Shown: positions 18,293-27,315, counted from the stretch's first letter. The stretch: DNA of 52,781 nucleotides from Candidatus Iainarchaeum sp. (GCA_030649735.1 JAUSFL010000040.1:1-52781); one strand, 5' to 3'. Notes: generated from the letters alone by a model not told the origin. Made by a program: numbers and translations.

Positions 18293-21200
18293 TTACGCCG
18301 CCCTGATTTCGCTGACAAAGCCCTTAATGTCTGAAGCATATTTGGAATTGTCTTTGTCAACATAGTTTGTCGCAATTTTTTCCACAGTGTCATTTCCGCC
18401 AGCAACGTAATTCGAGCTGTTTTTTATGAGCTTAAACCAGTCTTCAATTCCTTGCTCCCAAGAATTATATTTGCAAAACTTTGCATTATCGCTTGCCCTG
18501 GTTTCAAACTTTCCAGTAGGGCAAGCGCTTGAAAACTTGATGTTCCCAATTGCTTTTGTTTTGACAGCCATTCCATCAAGCCCGTACTGGGATTCTGCCT
18601 TGAAAAACGCAAGCGCAATTGCTGGGTCTATTCCATTCCTTAATCCTGCCGCGTAAAATGTTTTTCCAGTCCCTTTTGCCGGAGAATTCGCCCGCGCCAG
18701 GATTTTGTCAATTTTTTCTGCAGTTATTGAAGGCTGGCCTGTCACTTTGAGTTCTGTTCCCGGCGTTACTGCGGCAGGGCTTGCTGCTGTTCCAGTCGGA
18801 GAATACAATTTCAATTCAGTCTCATTATAGCTTCCATCACAGTTCTGCAGCCATTCTGCATTCGCAGGAGCTTTTGAAGGCTCGATTATTGAAAAGTCCC
18901 AAGCTTCGCTCTTTCCCTTGCTTTTTGAAACAACTACTTTGTACGCTTGGTTTTTGACAAGCTGGAAATCCCAGCTTTTGTTTCCCTTTTCGTCAACAGT
19001 CACTAAATTTTTTAGTTGCATGTTTTGGACTGTTTTAGTGTATACCAAATACCCTGCAGCGTTAGCTAACACGCCATTCAAGATGCTTCCGCCAAACCTG
19101 AGCGTTTTTCCAGTCTTGCTTGCTTTCCAAAATGAAGCCCATTGCCCAAACTTTGACTGGCTTACTGTTTTAATTGTTGCAGCGCCTACTTTTGTATTGC
19201 TGCTTTCAGTGATTAGCTTTGAAAGATTTGTTCTTGAAGAAGCTCCCGCAACCCCTTTTCCTTCAATCTTGGTTATTGTCCCAAGCCGTGATTTTAGCGT
19301 CTTTTTCTCTGCTTCCAATGCAGTCCTTGCAGAACCTGCAGGCATTGTAGCGAGCTTTGAATCAATTTCAGCAATTCTTGAGCTTATTGTTCCAGAATCC
19401 AATAATTTTAATTGCTGCAACATTTCTTCTCTTGCAGTCTCTAAAGCTGTTGTTTCCTTTGCTGAAAGCCCGCCTTTCTTCAGCAATTCATCAATTTTTT
19501 TGATTTCCTCGCCCGCGCTATTGGCAAAAGCATCAACATTGCCGCTTGCTTTTCTTGCGGCTTCTTGAAGTTTGGTTTCGGCTTCTGCTATTTTTGGCGC
19601 GAACTGGTCGCTTTCAGTTATTGCATTATTTAATTGGTCAATGTATGTTCTGTCCCAGTTAAGTGTCGGATCGTTTGAGATTCTCGAAAGCTCTGTTTTT
19701 AATTCTGAAACTGACTTAAATGACCTTGTAGGCCTTGTGCCAACTCCTTGGATGGTCAATGGCGCTGCTTTTTTCAGTTTTGCAAGGCTTGCTTCTGCAG
19801 CCTGGTATTCTTTAAGGCCTGAAATTGCATTATCCGGAGCAACCGGATTTATAGGCGGGTTTTCCACTGTCTCTCCAATCCAGCTTTTTATTAATGGAAT
19901 AATGCCTCTCATTGTTTGCTCGCCGACAGTCGCGCTGACTCCTGCCCCGAACAATCCTGCTTTTTGCTGGTCGCCTTCTTTTGCAATTCCTAAAGCCTTC
20001 AGTCCTGAATAGCTCAAGTTCTTGAATCCTTGCAGTATAGAATCCAGTGCTGAAAGAATTGGGTTTTTAGTGTCAGAAAATCTTTTCATTCCCAAATCAA
20101 TCATTCCAAAAACAAGAGGCACTCCGCAGTCAATTCCTGTTGAAACCCCACTGGCAACAATGCTTCCGCCCAAGGTCACTAAAGCGCCAAGCAAGTCAAG
20201 CGAAACGTGAGTTGCAATGCAGGCTACAGTATAGCCTGCAAGGCCTGTTCCTTCAATTCGTCCAATTTCCTTATTGCCTGCAGTAGAGTCTTCAGAGTTT
20301 ATTCCAGTAGCAGGGTCATAAAAGTGCTTTCCATTAAGGAATGGCCTTAATTTTTCATCAATTTCCATTCCTTGGATAATGTCTCCAACTTTGGCTCCTT
20401 CCGGAGGGTTCGGAGGGTTTTTCCAGGATGGAACAAAGTAGAATTCTTTCTTTTCCCCGTCTTTTAGATTTAGCGCAGTGAGTTTGGCAAACAATCCGTC
20501 CTGTGTTTGAGGATGAATTGCGCAAGCGCTGAGCTTTACTTCGCTTGTTGTGGAAAATTGCTTGACTCCTAGATTGGTTGTGTCAAATGCCTTTATGGTT
20601 ATTGAATTGTTTCCTGCATTTGCAAACGACTTTGTTCCTTTAGTGCAGAGCATTAATTCTGTAATGTTTGCTTTTTCTTTTTTTCCAGCAATTGTTTTTG
20701 AAACAAGGAAAACTCTGTCTTCTGGCGCTAAAGGCTTTTTGTTGGTCTTATCTGCTGTGATGAAAGTTTGCTGCCAGTCAATATAGTCAGGCAAGTCTTG
20801 CGGTTTTTCAACGTTCACTCCAATTCTCTGGTTTGCCAAGTTTCCTGAAATCGTGAATGCACAGCATGACGGCGTGTTTGCGAAGATTTTCAGCAAATTG
20901 TCCGAAGCAACAACCTGCGGCTTTACTGCAGTTGAGTTTGTGGTTTGCTTTTCAAATTCTTGAATACAGGAGCTTATTTGCAGCTCGCCAAAGCTTTCAG
21001 AGGCTGAAGTGATCCTTAAGGTTTTTTCGTCTGCTGTAATGCAGCTTCCTTTTGCCGGAGCATTGCTTTTCAATCCATTGATTGCGCGAACCGCTTCTTT
21101 CAAGAATTCTTTCTTTTTCGCTTCCGAAGCCAATGCGTTTTCATTAATGAAAGCGTCCACTGTGACCGGCGCTGTTGGAATTCCGTTAAAGCCAAGGCTT

Positions 21201-24200
21201 ATTTCAACAATTCCTTGAGTGATGCTTTTCTTGCCAAGCAAGAGCTTGTTTGTCGAGCTGTTTTGCACAAAGCGGTCTGGCTTTCCAAACAATCCTTGCG
21301 CTATTTCTTTTGCCGAGTCTTCAAGGCCTGCTTCTGTTGAATCGACTGTTCCAAGCCAGCTTGACTTGTTGCTTGCGTAAGACAGTGTTGAATCTGCCGG
21401 CAAAAAATTCTGGAAATTCTGGATTTTTGCGTCGCATTCCGCAGTGTCTTTTTTCCCTAAAAGAATGACTCCGACTTTTTCTCTACCGCTTTGAATCTGG
21501 CCTGCAATGACATCGACTGCCCCGTCAATCCTGATGCTGTATTTTCCGCAGCTCCTGAATTGCGGTATTCTGATTTGCCCTGCAAATCCAGTTCCTGCTC
21601 CGACTGCCTCGATTATTGGCTCGCCTTCTTTAATGTCGCGGTAAATGACTTGCGAGATTTTTACTGAAGCGAAAGCGTCATTGCTTAATTTTGCCTGCAA
21701 TAATTCAGGGCTAAGCAAGTCGTTCTGGAAGTAAATCGTGTAAGTTTCCGGCTTTACTCCAAGCTCTGAAAAACTGCACGCCCGCGGGTTTGAAGTGCAG
21801 TATTGCGTGCTTTTTCCTTTCGCTAGAGTTGCCTGCTGGGCTTCAGAGACTTTTTTAGCGATTTTTTCAGCCAAAAAGTCTGCCAATTGGTCTGCGTCAC
21901 AGTAGCCGTTCGAGCAGTCTTTTCCAGAAGCTATTTTCGGGAACTTTACTGTTTTCTTTTTTGTCGCGTCTTCGCATGTTGGAATTTCAGCCTGCGCGCT
22001 TGTAACTCCTTCTGCAGAGTCTGCCGCTGTTTTTCCAAGCTTTACTGTCAAATTGATTGGCTCTGTCTGGATGCGCTTTCCGCTCCGGATTAAAGCGCCG
22101 TAAAATATTAGCGGCGAAGTAGTGTCGATTTCGTCCTTTTTCAAAAGCCTTAATTGTATTTTTGCTTTTCCATTCACTGGAATTGCCGCCGGGCCTGCAA
22201 TCAATGCAAGCTGGTTTGTTCCAATAGTTTTGGGCTCAATGTCTGTAATGCGCACTTCTTCAAGGCAAAAGTTTGAAATCGTGATTTCTGTTGTTTTCGC
22301 GCCTTGGCCTGTCATTTCCTCAATCATGTCCACTTCTTTTGGGGAAACCTGCAGGCAGCTTGGCGCGCTTGCGTGAATGAAAACATTCACTGTTTTCAGC
22401 GTGTATTCTTTGCCGTCAATTGTTCCCTTAATGTCAATTATTTGCCTTAGCACTTTGCTTTTGTCAACGTCTGCCTTTACAACAACCAATGCTGGGGGAT
22501 AAACTGACTGGCCTGGAGGCAGTGTAAGATAGCTTCTTTCAGGAACCAGCCTTAATTCAATTCCTTCGCCATACCCGCTTCCAATCTGGAAACTCAAATT
22601 TTGGATTGCCGTGTTTCCAATATTGCTCACGAACAATGGGGTTGAAGTTTCAATTCCGCTGGACGCGTAAATGTTCAAGGTGTCCGGCGCTTGGATTGCG
22701 AACTGGATGCTTTGCAAATTAACAGTCAATGGAATTGACTTTGACAATTGGTCCGCGTTGAATTCAATGTCAAACCCGCTGCTGCTCCTGCTGTAAAACG
22801 CCTGGCCTATTGTGTTTTCAATGTCAACAATTATTGTCTTTGACTCTCCTTTCTGCAAGTCAGTGTCAGGAACTGTAACCCTGATTCCAGAGTTTTCAAC
22901 CTGGCTTTTGACTTTGGCGATTAAGTTCAGCTCTTCTTCGCAATTGTTTGTCAATTGGACCTGGATTTGCCTTGCGCTTCCAGAAAAGCCCGAATTGTAA
23001 TTGTTTTGCTGTTGTGGGTAATAGCTTTGATTGTATCCTGAGTAATAGTTTGAATTGTACTGGCCGCTTGACTGCGGGTAATAGTTTGAATACCTTGAGC
23101 CAGTGCTTGTTGGAAGCGAGTAGCCTTGATTGTAGTTTAAATTGGAATACTGTGAATTGGAGTAATTGTTTTGCGAAGAATCCATTGGATTGTAGTAAAG
23201 CGTTGCCTGCAAAGAAGCTGGGTTTATTGTAAGGCAGCTTGAGTCAAGTTTTTGATTGTAAGAAATATTAACTTTGGTTGTTGCAGTTACTGGAATGCTG
23301 TCTCCTTGAATGCCTGAAGCCTGCAGTTGAACTGTAGTGTGCGCTGTTGTTGCAGTTCCATTGTATGATGCAGTCAACTGCATTGTTTCTGTCGAGTTTG
23401 CCATCATTGAGCTTATTGCAGTATAGTCCAAAACGAAAGTTCCGTCAAATCCTTTGGGCTTTATTGCCTCAATGATCAAGTTGCTTATTTCTTTGCTTGA
23501 ATTGTTTTTTATCACAAGCTCTGCTGTCGCTGTTTTTGCAGCGCTTGGAATCCTGATTTCCAATTCTGCAGGCAATTCCAGGACTCCCGGGCTTGCAATA
23601 GTGTATGAAGCGCTTAAAGGCCTGAAGCCTGGCGCAGTGATTTCAGCAGTGTACAAGCCTGCCTTGAAGACTCCCTTCACCAGGTATTTTCCGTACTTTC
23701 CCTTGTTCAGCCAGGCGCTTCCCAAAATCCTGAAAACTTCATTGCCTGAAACTGAATCCTTGAAAATTATTGTCGCGTTCTCGACTGGCTCTCCGTCTGC
23801 AGAATTCAGGATTACGCTGAAATTCTTTCCTGCCTCGCCCTGCAGTGGATTGAATGAGGCTTTCATTATTTTTTCTTCAAAAATGTTGAATGCAAAATTT
23901 TCTGTCTTTGAGCTTTTGCCAGTGACTTGCAATGCAATTGAAGAGTTTCCAACCGCAAGGGCCTTGAAGTAAATCCTTGCCTTTGTTTCCTTTCCTTTCT
24001 CTACAGTAATGTCCTTTACCTGGATTCCAGTGTCTTGCGAGTTAGTGTCTGGAATTTCAGTGAAAACTTCAATGTCGCTTCCTTGAAAGCCTATTTTTGG
24101 GCTTTCCCTGTTTGTTGACGCGTTAAGCACTGCGTTCAAAGTGTCTTTTCCTGAAAGCGCTACTTCCAAGGCGTAAACATTCCCTTTCACTGCCTTGAAG

Positions 24201-26629
24201 TCTTTTGCTTCAAAGCTGTTGAATCCTGCATCCAAGAACTTGAAGCTTGCGCATAATTCCTTGCTGCAGCTTGACTGCTCTGCATTGAAGACTGTTATTT
24301 CTTCATTGCTTGTTTCAGCATACAATCCGAGCTTTTGATTGTTGAATTCGGCAAGCGCCAATGTGGAGTCTGTCGGAGTCCTGTAAAACTGGCTGCTTAT
24401 CAAAGACCATGCCCTAAAATGCACTTCTTGCTTGAGCGCTGCGGCGTCTGAAAGCCTTGCTTGAATTTTGATTATTTTTGTGCCTTTAGGCTTGTCAAAA
24501 TACAATTCCACAAACTTGTTTGCCTTTCCTTCGCTTCCTTTGTTCAAGAAGTCTATTGTTTCATTGCCCGGCTTTGGAGATGCATTGTAAGTTCTTCCAT
24601 AAAAGTGATTTTGCACTTCGGCGTTGAATCCAGTGATTGCAATCTCTTGGCTTTCGGCATTTTTTATTCCATCGCTTCCCACTCTGACATGAATTCCGCC
24701 CTTGTATTCCCCTTCAGGCCACACTGTCTCAAAAACCAAAAATCCTTCCTGCCCTTTGACAAGCCCTTCAACTGTCTCTCCGTTCAGGCTTTCCAGGCGC
24801 AAGAGCCTGATTTCCGGAGCAAGGCCGTTGTTTTCTTTCTGGCCAATGCGCAATTCTTGCATTGCGGCTCCAGTCAAGGCCAGTGATTCGTCAAAAGTCT
24901 TTCCATCAGGCAATTCAACATGCACTTTAACGCTCTTGTTTCCCAAAGAGTCAAAAACAACTTTTGCATTGCTGATGTTTCCGTCAAATAGCACTGTTCC
25001 AGAGTCAGTCGTGATTTTCACATTGCCTTCATTTATTGGATTGCCGTTCTCGTCAAGGATTGTCAATTCTATAATTTCTGAAGGCGCTGCAATTTGTATT
25101 TCAATCCTGTTCAATGAGCCGGCGTCCAAGATTGCGTTTCCATCGCCTGTTGCAGTGTCTTTAGAGGCTTTCACGTAAAGGTTTGTTCCGGCCTTGAAAG
25201 CAGACCCGTAATATCCTGCGACATCAGTGAACGAGTCAGGCATTCCGAAAGGCAATAGGTCGCTTGTTGTCTGCTCGAAAAAAGTCAAGGCAGCGTTTGC
25301 CACCGGGCTTTCTTTTGAGTCAATTGTGAAAACTGCAGCGTTTGCCGCATTGCCTGCAATGCTTCTTTCCATTTCAAGCCTGAATGTTGGCGAAGTTTTC
25401 GGGAAAATTTTTTGGCTGACAGGCAAGTACCCGTCCTTGAATGCACTAATATAATAGCCGCTTTCTGAATTCAAGTCCTTGAATTCCACAAAGCCTCCAA
25501 AGCCAGTCATGTTCGCGTCCACTTTTTCAGCGCGCGCATTGAACAAAGTGATTAATGCTTCGCTCAAAACATTTGATGATTCCTTGTCAATTGCAGTAAC
25601 GCTTATTGTTTTTCCGCCCGCTTCCAAGAAAACATTCACTGTCTCGGCATCATTCCTTAATGTCAGGAAATCAGCTTCTCCGGCAGTCGAGTCAAAAGTC
25701 GCATAGCCTTCCTTGCTTGCAACCCACTTGATGCTTTTTCCCTTTCCAATTTGCTCCAAAAGCTCGCCTTGCACTGCAATGTCAGAGCTTAATTCTGCAG
25801 TCGAGTCTTTCTCGAACACTTTAATCAAAACTCCGTCAATCAATTGCCTTGTTTCATTGTCAAAAACCCTGAAAGTTATTGAAGCCAGTCCATTCGCGCC
25901 AGTGCTTGAAGCAACAAGCTTTACAGTACTTGCGTTTTCTGAATCAAAATTAAGGCTTTGCGCAGAATCCAAATACCCGTCTGCCTTGACTGTAATCCTG
26001 ATTGGCTTTCCTTCAGGCACTCCAATGAAGCTCCAGCTTCCGTCATTGTTCAAAGTGCCGGCGATTTTCTTGTCTTCGACTTCAGCAAAGACAGCCGCAT
26101 TCTTGATTGTGTCGCCAGTGACAGAGTCAACAAGCCTGATTTTTGCGGTCAATAATCCCGCAATCCTGTTTAATGTAAAGCTTTTCTGCAACGCGCTTTC
26201 ATTGATTGTAAGGTCCAAAGGGGCATTTTCAAAGCCTTCCTTTTGCGCCATCAACGAAAGCTTTGTTCCAAAATCAACTCCCTTCAATTCGATTTTAGTG
26301 TCAGAGTTTGTGGGCTTGTAGTACAATTGCATTCCGCTTTTCGCGTTGGTTATCGAGAATGATACATCATTCAATGAATTCCTTGCGTCGTCCTGAAAAT
26401 TCACTGTCAAAAAAACGCTTGCAGGGCTTGAAAAAAACAATAGCCAGGCGCCCATTATCAGAAAGACCAGGGCGCCGACAGTGAATGGAAACGCCGGAAT
26501 TCCCTTGCCTTCCAAAAATTCAGTGTAATTGTAGACTGGAATTCCTTTTTTTTCGAAAAAATCCATTATTCCGAAAAAGCCGTCTTCAAGCTTGGTGTAA
26601 ATTCCAGAAAATAAGTTTCCGATTCCCAT
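18293..26629 (-). CDS. Giant membrane-anchored surface protein C with C-terminal lysozyme/glucosaminidase-like domain
   Basis: This 2778-aa paralogue of A and B starts with the shared cytoplasmic signature (TKLEDGFFGIMDFFEKKGIP, then IPAF) and one membrane helix (about 50-70). Carboxypeptidase-regulatory-like modules run to about residue 600, the CX4C module (CSKELC) lies at about 787, and Cys-Cys Ig-like modules follow. One of these (CLTINPASLQ...QLTNNC) carries a Tyr/Asn/Gln-rich insert at about 1141-1220. Further on are CSNGYCDADQL, a hydrophobic stretch (ATHVSLDLLGALVTLGG), a Lys/Glu/Ala-rich coiled-coil-like part, and a final lysozyme-like domain (about residues 2635-2778). The chosen ATG (26629) has GGTG upstream; an in-frame TTG at 26635 would add two residues. 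The gene follows the archaeosortase by about 70 bases. Known family: terminal domains of this kind cleave glycan backbones of cell walls. The idea that C acts on another cell's envelope is inference. Confidence 0.85.
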   Translation of the reverse strand: MGIGNLFSGIYTKLEDGFFGIMDFFEKKGIPVYNYTEFLEGKGIPAFPFTVGALVFLIMGAWLLFFSSPASVFLTVNFQDDARNSLNDVSFSITNAKSGMQLYYKPTNSDTKIELKGVDFGTKLSLMAQKEGFENAPLDLTINESALQKSFTLNRIAGLLTAKIRLVDSVTGDTIKNAAVFAEVEDKKIAGTLNNDGSWSFIGVPEGKPIRITVKADGYLDSAQSLNFDSENASTVKLVASSTGANGLASITFRVFDNETRQLIDGVLIKVFEKDSTAELSSDIAVQGELLEQIGKGKSIKWVASKEGYATFDSTAGEADFLTLRNDAETVNVFLEAGGKTISVTAIDKESSNVLSEALITLFNARAEKVDANMTGFGGFVEFKDLNSESGYYISAFKDGYLPVSQKIFPKTSPTFRLEMERSIAGNAANAAVFTIDSKESPVANAALTFFEQTTSDLLPFGMPDSFTDVAGYYGSAFKAGTNLYVKASKDTATGDGNAILDAGSLNRIEIQIAAPSEIIELTILDENGNPINEGNVKITTDSGTVLFDGNISNAKVVFDSLGNKSVKVHVELPDGKTFDESLALTGAAMQELRIGQKENNGLAPEIRLLRLESLNGETVEGLVKGQEGFLVFETVWPEGEYKGGIHVRVGSDGIKNAESQEIAITGFNAEVQNHFYGRTYNASPKPGNETIDFLNKGSEGKANKFVELYFDKPKGTKIIKIQARLSDAAALKQEVHFRAWSLISSQFYRTPTDSTLALAEFNNQKLGLYAETSNEEITVFNAEQSSCSKELCASFKFLDAGFNSFEAKDFKAVKGNVYALEVALSGKDTLNAVLNASTNRESPKIGFQGSDIEVFTEIPDTNSQDTGIQVKDITVEKGKETKARIYFKALAVGNSSIALQVTGKSSKTENFAFNIFEEKIMKASFNPLQGEAGKNFSVILNSADGEPVENATIIFKDSVSGNEVFRILGSAWLNKGKYGKYLVKGVFKAGLYTAEITAPGFRPLSASYTIASPGVLELPAELEIRIPSAAKTATAELVIKNNSSKEISNLIIEAIKPKGFDGTFVLDYTAISSMMANSTETMQLTASYNGTATTAHTTVQLQASGIQGDSIPVTATTKVNISYNQKLDSSCLTINPASLQATLYYNPMDSSQNNYSNSQYSNLNYNQGYSLPTSTGSRYSNYYPQSSGQYNSNYYSGYNQSYYPQQQNNYNSGFSGSARQIQVQLTNNCEEELNLIAKVKSQVENSGIRVTVPDTDLQKGESKTIIVDIENTIGQAFYSRSSSGFDIEFNADQLSKSIPLTVNLQSIQFAIQAPDTLNIYASSGIETSTPLFVSNIGNTAIQNLSFQIGSGYGEGIELRLVPERSYLTLPPGQSVYPPALVVVKADVDKSKVLRQIIDIKGTIDGKEYTLKTVNVFIHASAPSCLQVSPKEVDMIEEMTGQGAKTTEITISNFCLEEVRITDIEPKTIGTNQLALIAGPAAIPVNGKAKIQLRLLKKDEIDTTSPLIFYGALIRSGKRIQTEPINLTVKLGKTAADSAEGVTSAQAEIPTCEDATKKKTVKFPKIASGKDCSNGYCDADQLADFLAEKIAKKVSEAQQATLAKGKSTQYCTSNPRACSFSELGVKPETYTIYFQNDLLSPELLQAKLSNDAFASVKISQVIYRDIKEGEPIIEAVGAGTGFAGQIRIPQFRSCGKYSIRIDGAVDVIAGQIQSGREKVGVILLGKKDTAECDAKIQNFQNFLPADSTLSYASNKSSWLGTVDSTEAGLEDSAKEIAQGLFGKPDRFVQNSSTNKLLLGKKSITQGIVEISLGFNGIPTAPVTVDAFINENALASEAKKKEFLKEAVRAINGLKSNAPAKGSCITADEKTLRITSASESFGELQISSCIQEFEKQTTNSTAVKPQVVASDNLLKIFANTPSCCAFTISGNLANQRIGVNVEKPQDLPDYIDWQQTFITADKTNKKPLAPEDRVFLVSKTIAGKKEKANITELMLCTKGTKSFANAGNNSITIKAFDTTNLGVKQFSTTSEVKLSACAIHPQTQDGLFAKLTALNLKDGEKKEFYFVPSWKNPPNPPEGAKVGDIIQGMEIDEKLRPFLNGKHFYDPATGINSEDSTAGNKEIGRIEGTGLAGYTVACIATHVSLDLLGALVTLGGSIVASGVSTGIDCGVPLVFGMIDLGMKRFSDTKNPILSALDSILQGFKNLSYSGLKALGIAKEGDQQKAGLFGAGVSATVGEQTMRGIIPLIKSWIGETVENPPINPVAPDNAISGLKEYQAAEASLAKLKKAAPLTIQGVGTRPTRSFKSVSELKTELSRISNDPTLNWDRTYIDQLNNAITESDQFAPKIAEAETKLQEAARKASGNVDAFANSAGEEIKKIDELLKKGGLSAKETTALETAREEMLQQLKLLDSGTISSRIAEIDSKLATMPAGSARTALEAEKKTLKSRLGTITKIEGKGVAGASSRTNLSKLITESSNTKVGAATIKTVSQSKFGQWASFWKASKTGKTLRFGGSILNGVLANAAGYLVYTKTVQNMQLKNLVTVDEKGNKSWDFQLVKNQAYKVVVSKSKGKSEAWDFSIIEPSKAPANAEWLQNCDGSYNETELKLYSPTGTAASPAAVTPGTELKVTGQPSITAEKIDKILARANSPAKGTGKTFYAAGLRNGIDPAIALAFFKAESQYGLDGMAVKTKAIGNIKFSSACPTGKFETRASDNAKFCKYNSWEQGIEDWFKLIKNSSNYVAGGNDTVEKIATNYVDKDNSKYASDIKGFVSEIRAA
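18296..18731 (-). other. Lysozyme/glucosaminidase-like domain at the C-terminus of giant protein C
   Basis: The last 140 or so residues run ITAEKIDKILAR, GTGKTFYAAGLRNGIDPAIA, FFKAESQYGLDG, AIGNIKFSS, NSWEQGIEDWFKLI, VEKIATNYVDKDNSKYASDI. This order (helix with 'G.DPA.A', catalytic-type Glu in 'KAESQYG', 'GNI', 'W..GI.DW..LI', and a late Tyr followed by Asn/Asp) is that of bacterial lysozyme-fold glucosaminidases and lytic transglycosylase relatives. The candidate catalytic Glu codon is at 18593-18595. Two Cys (ACPTG, FCKYN) could form a disulfide typical of secreted versions. Confidence 0.72.
22970..23205 (-). repeat. Tyr/Asn/Gln-rich low-complexity insert in giant protein C
   Basis: About 80 codons rich in Tyr, Asn, Ser and Gln (YSNYYPQSSGQYNSNYY; YYPQQQNNYNSG) interrupt the Cys-Cys module between CLTINPASLQATL and RQIQVQLTNNC. 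The location matches the insert in paralogue B, though the two inserts do not align residue by residue. Confidence 0.8.
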
Positions 26630-26700
26630 TCGCAAGCACCAATCAACTATAAGCTAAGTATATAGTGTTCAATAAGTTAAAATAAAGCAGCCCGAGATAT

Positions 26701-27261
26701 TTAAAGCTTCTTTTCAATTCTGGCTTTGGTGGCTTTCCTGAACCACACGAAATAAAACCCGGCAATCACTATCAGCAGGCTCAGCCTGAAGAAAACATCA
26801 TGCGTCAATTCCGCGGTTTGGACATTGGTCCCGAACAATTGCATTATTGTAACAAAAATTCTCAATTGGTTGAATGCAAACCCAAAAATTAGCGCCCCGA
26901 TTGCCCCGTAAATTCTTTTCTTCCACGCAATTCCAAGGCTTGCGAGAATTGCGCTTGCAAGAAGCGCGGTTTCAAGCCAGCCAGTGCACAAGTCTGAAAT
27001 TTGGATTTGGATTCCATGCACTTTCAAAAACACGCCGTCAGTGTTTTCAAGGACTGTTACTTTTGCGCTGTCAAAGCTTTGCAAGACTTTCGCGCTCGAG
27101 CCCGCAGTGAAAAGCTCTATGTTCTGCCAGCCAATCGCAAAGACCGCACCGTAATATATCAGCAAGAACGCCAAAATCCATGCGATGAGGAATTTTCCGG
27201 TTTTTGCAATTTCTTTCCTGTCAAAACCCAGTCCCTTGCCTTTTTGCTTTCTTGATTTCAT
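26701..27261 (-). CDS. Archaeosortase/exosortase-family transpeptidase
   Basis: This 186-aa integral membrane protein has an exosortase-type active-site layout: Cys92 in SDLCTGWLETALL, Arg134 in FNQLRIFVTI and His154 in ELTHDVFFRL, spread over the last helices as in archaeosortases. Hydrophobic helices lie near residues 22-46, 96-112, 116-131, 133-145 and 158-172, after a very basic N-terminus (KSRKQKGKG). Family members cut C-terminal sorting signals (motif, membrane helix, basic tail) and transfer the protein to a lipid or other envelope acceptor. It starts the minus-strand surface cassette, so giants, pilin or other secreted proteins here may be clients. The giants lack C-terminal tails, whereas the product of 43085-47623 has one. 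The ATG start appears leaderless, with a TATA element 27-30 bases upstream shared with the divergent gene. Exact archaeosortase subfamily is not assigned. Confidence 0.85.
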   Translation of the reverse strand: MKSRKQKGKGLGFDRKEIAKTGKFLIAWILAFLLIYYGAVFAIGWQNIELFTAGSSAKVLQSFDSAKVTVLENTDGVFLKVHGIQIQISDLCTGWLETALLASAILASLGIAWKKRIYGAIGALIFGFAFNQLRIFVTIMQLFGTNVQTAELTHDVFFRLSLLIVIAGFYFVWFRKATKARIEKKL

Positions 27262-27282
27262 TCTTTCAATTAAGGGATTGCA

Positions 27283-27298
27283 TAATTTAATATATTTG
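27283..27298. promoter_or_regulatory. Shared bidirectional TATA element for two divergent genes
   Basis: The sequence AATTTAATATATTTG sits almost midway between the divergent ATG codons at 27261 (minus) and 27316 (plus). Read either way it resembles an archaeal TATA box, centred about 26-29 bases from each start codon. Both messages would therefore start at or next to the ATG (leaderless). No Shine-Dalgarno motif is visible before either ATG. Confidence 0.55.
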
Positions 27299-27315
27299 CT
27301 TTGCTTAATTTCACC

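Noticed and set aside
16916-19568. Plus-strand open frames of 204 and 216 codons (16916-17530, 18918-19568)
   Set aside because: Both are antisense to convincing minus-strand genes with clear domains, and their translations show no domain or signal.
25713-26321. 202-codon plus-strand open frame
   Set aside because: Antisense to the conserved N-terminal modules of giant C; its hydrophobic Ser/Phe/Leu-rich translation is a by-product of the reverse frame.
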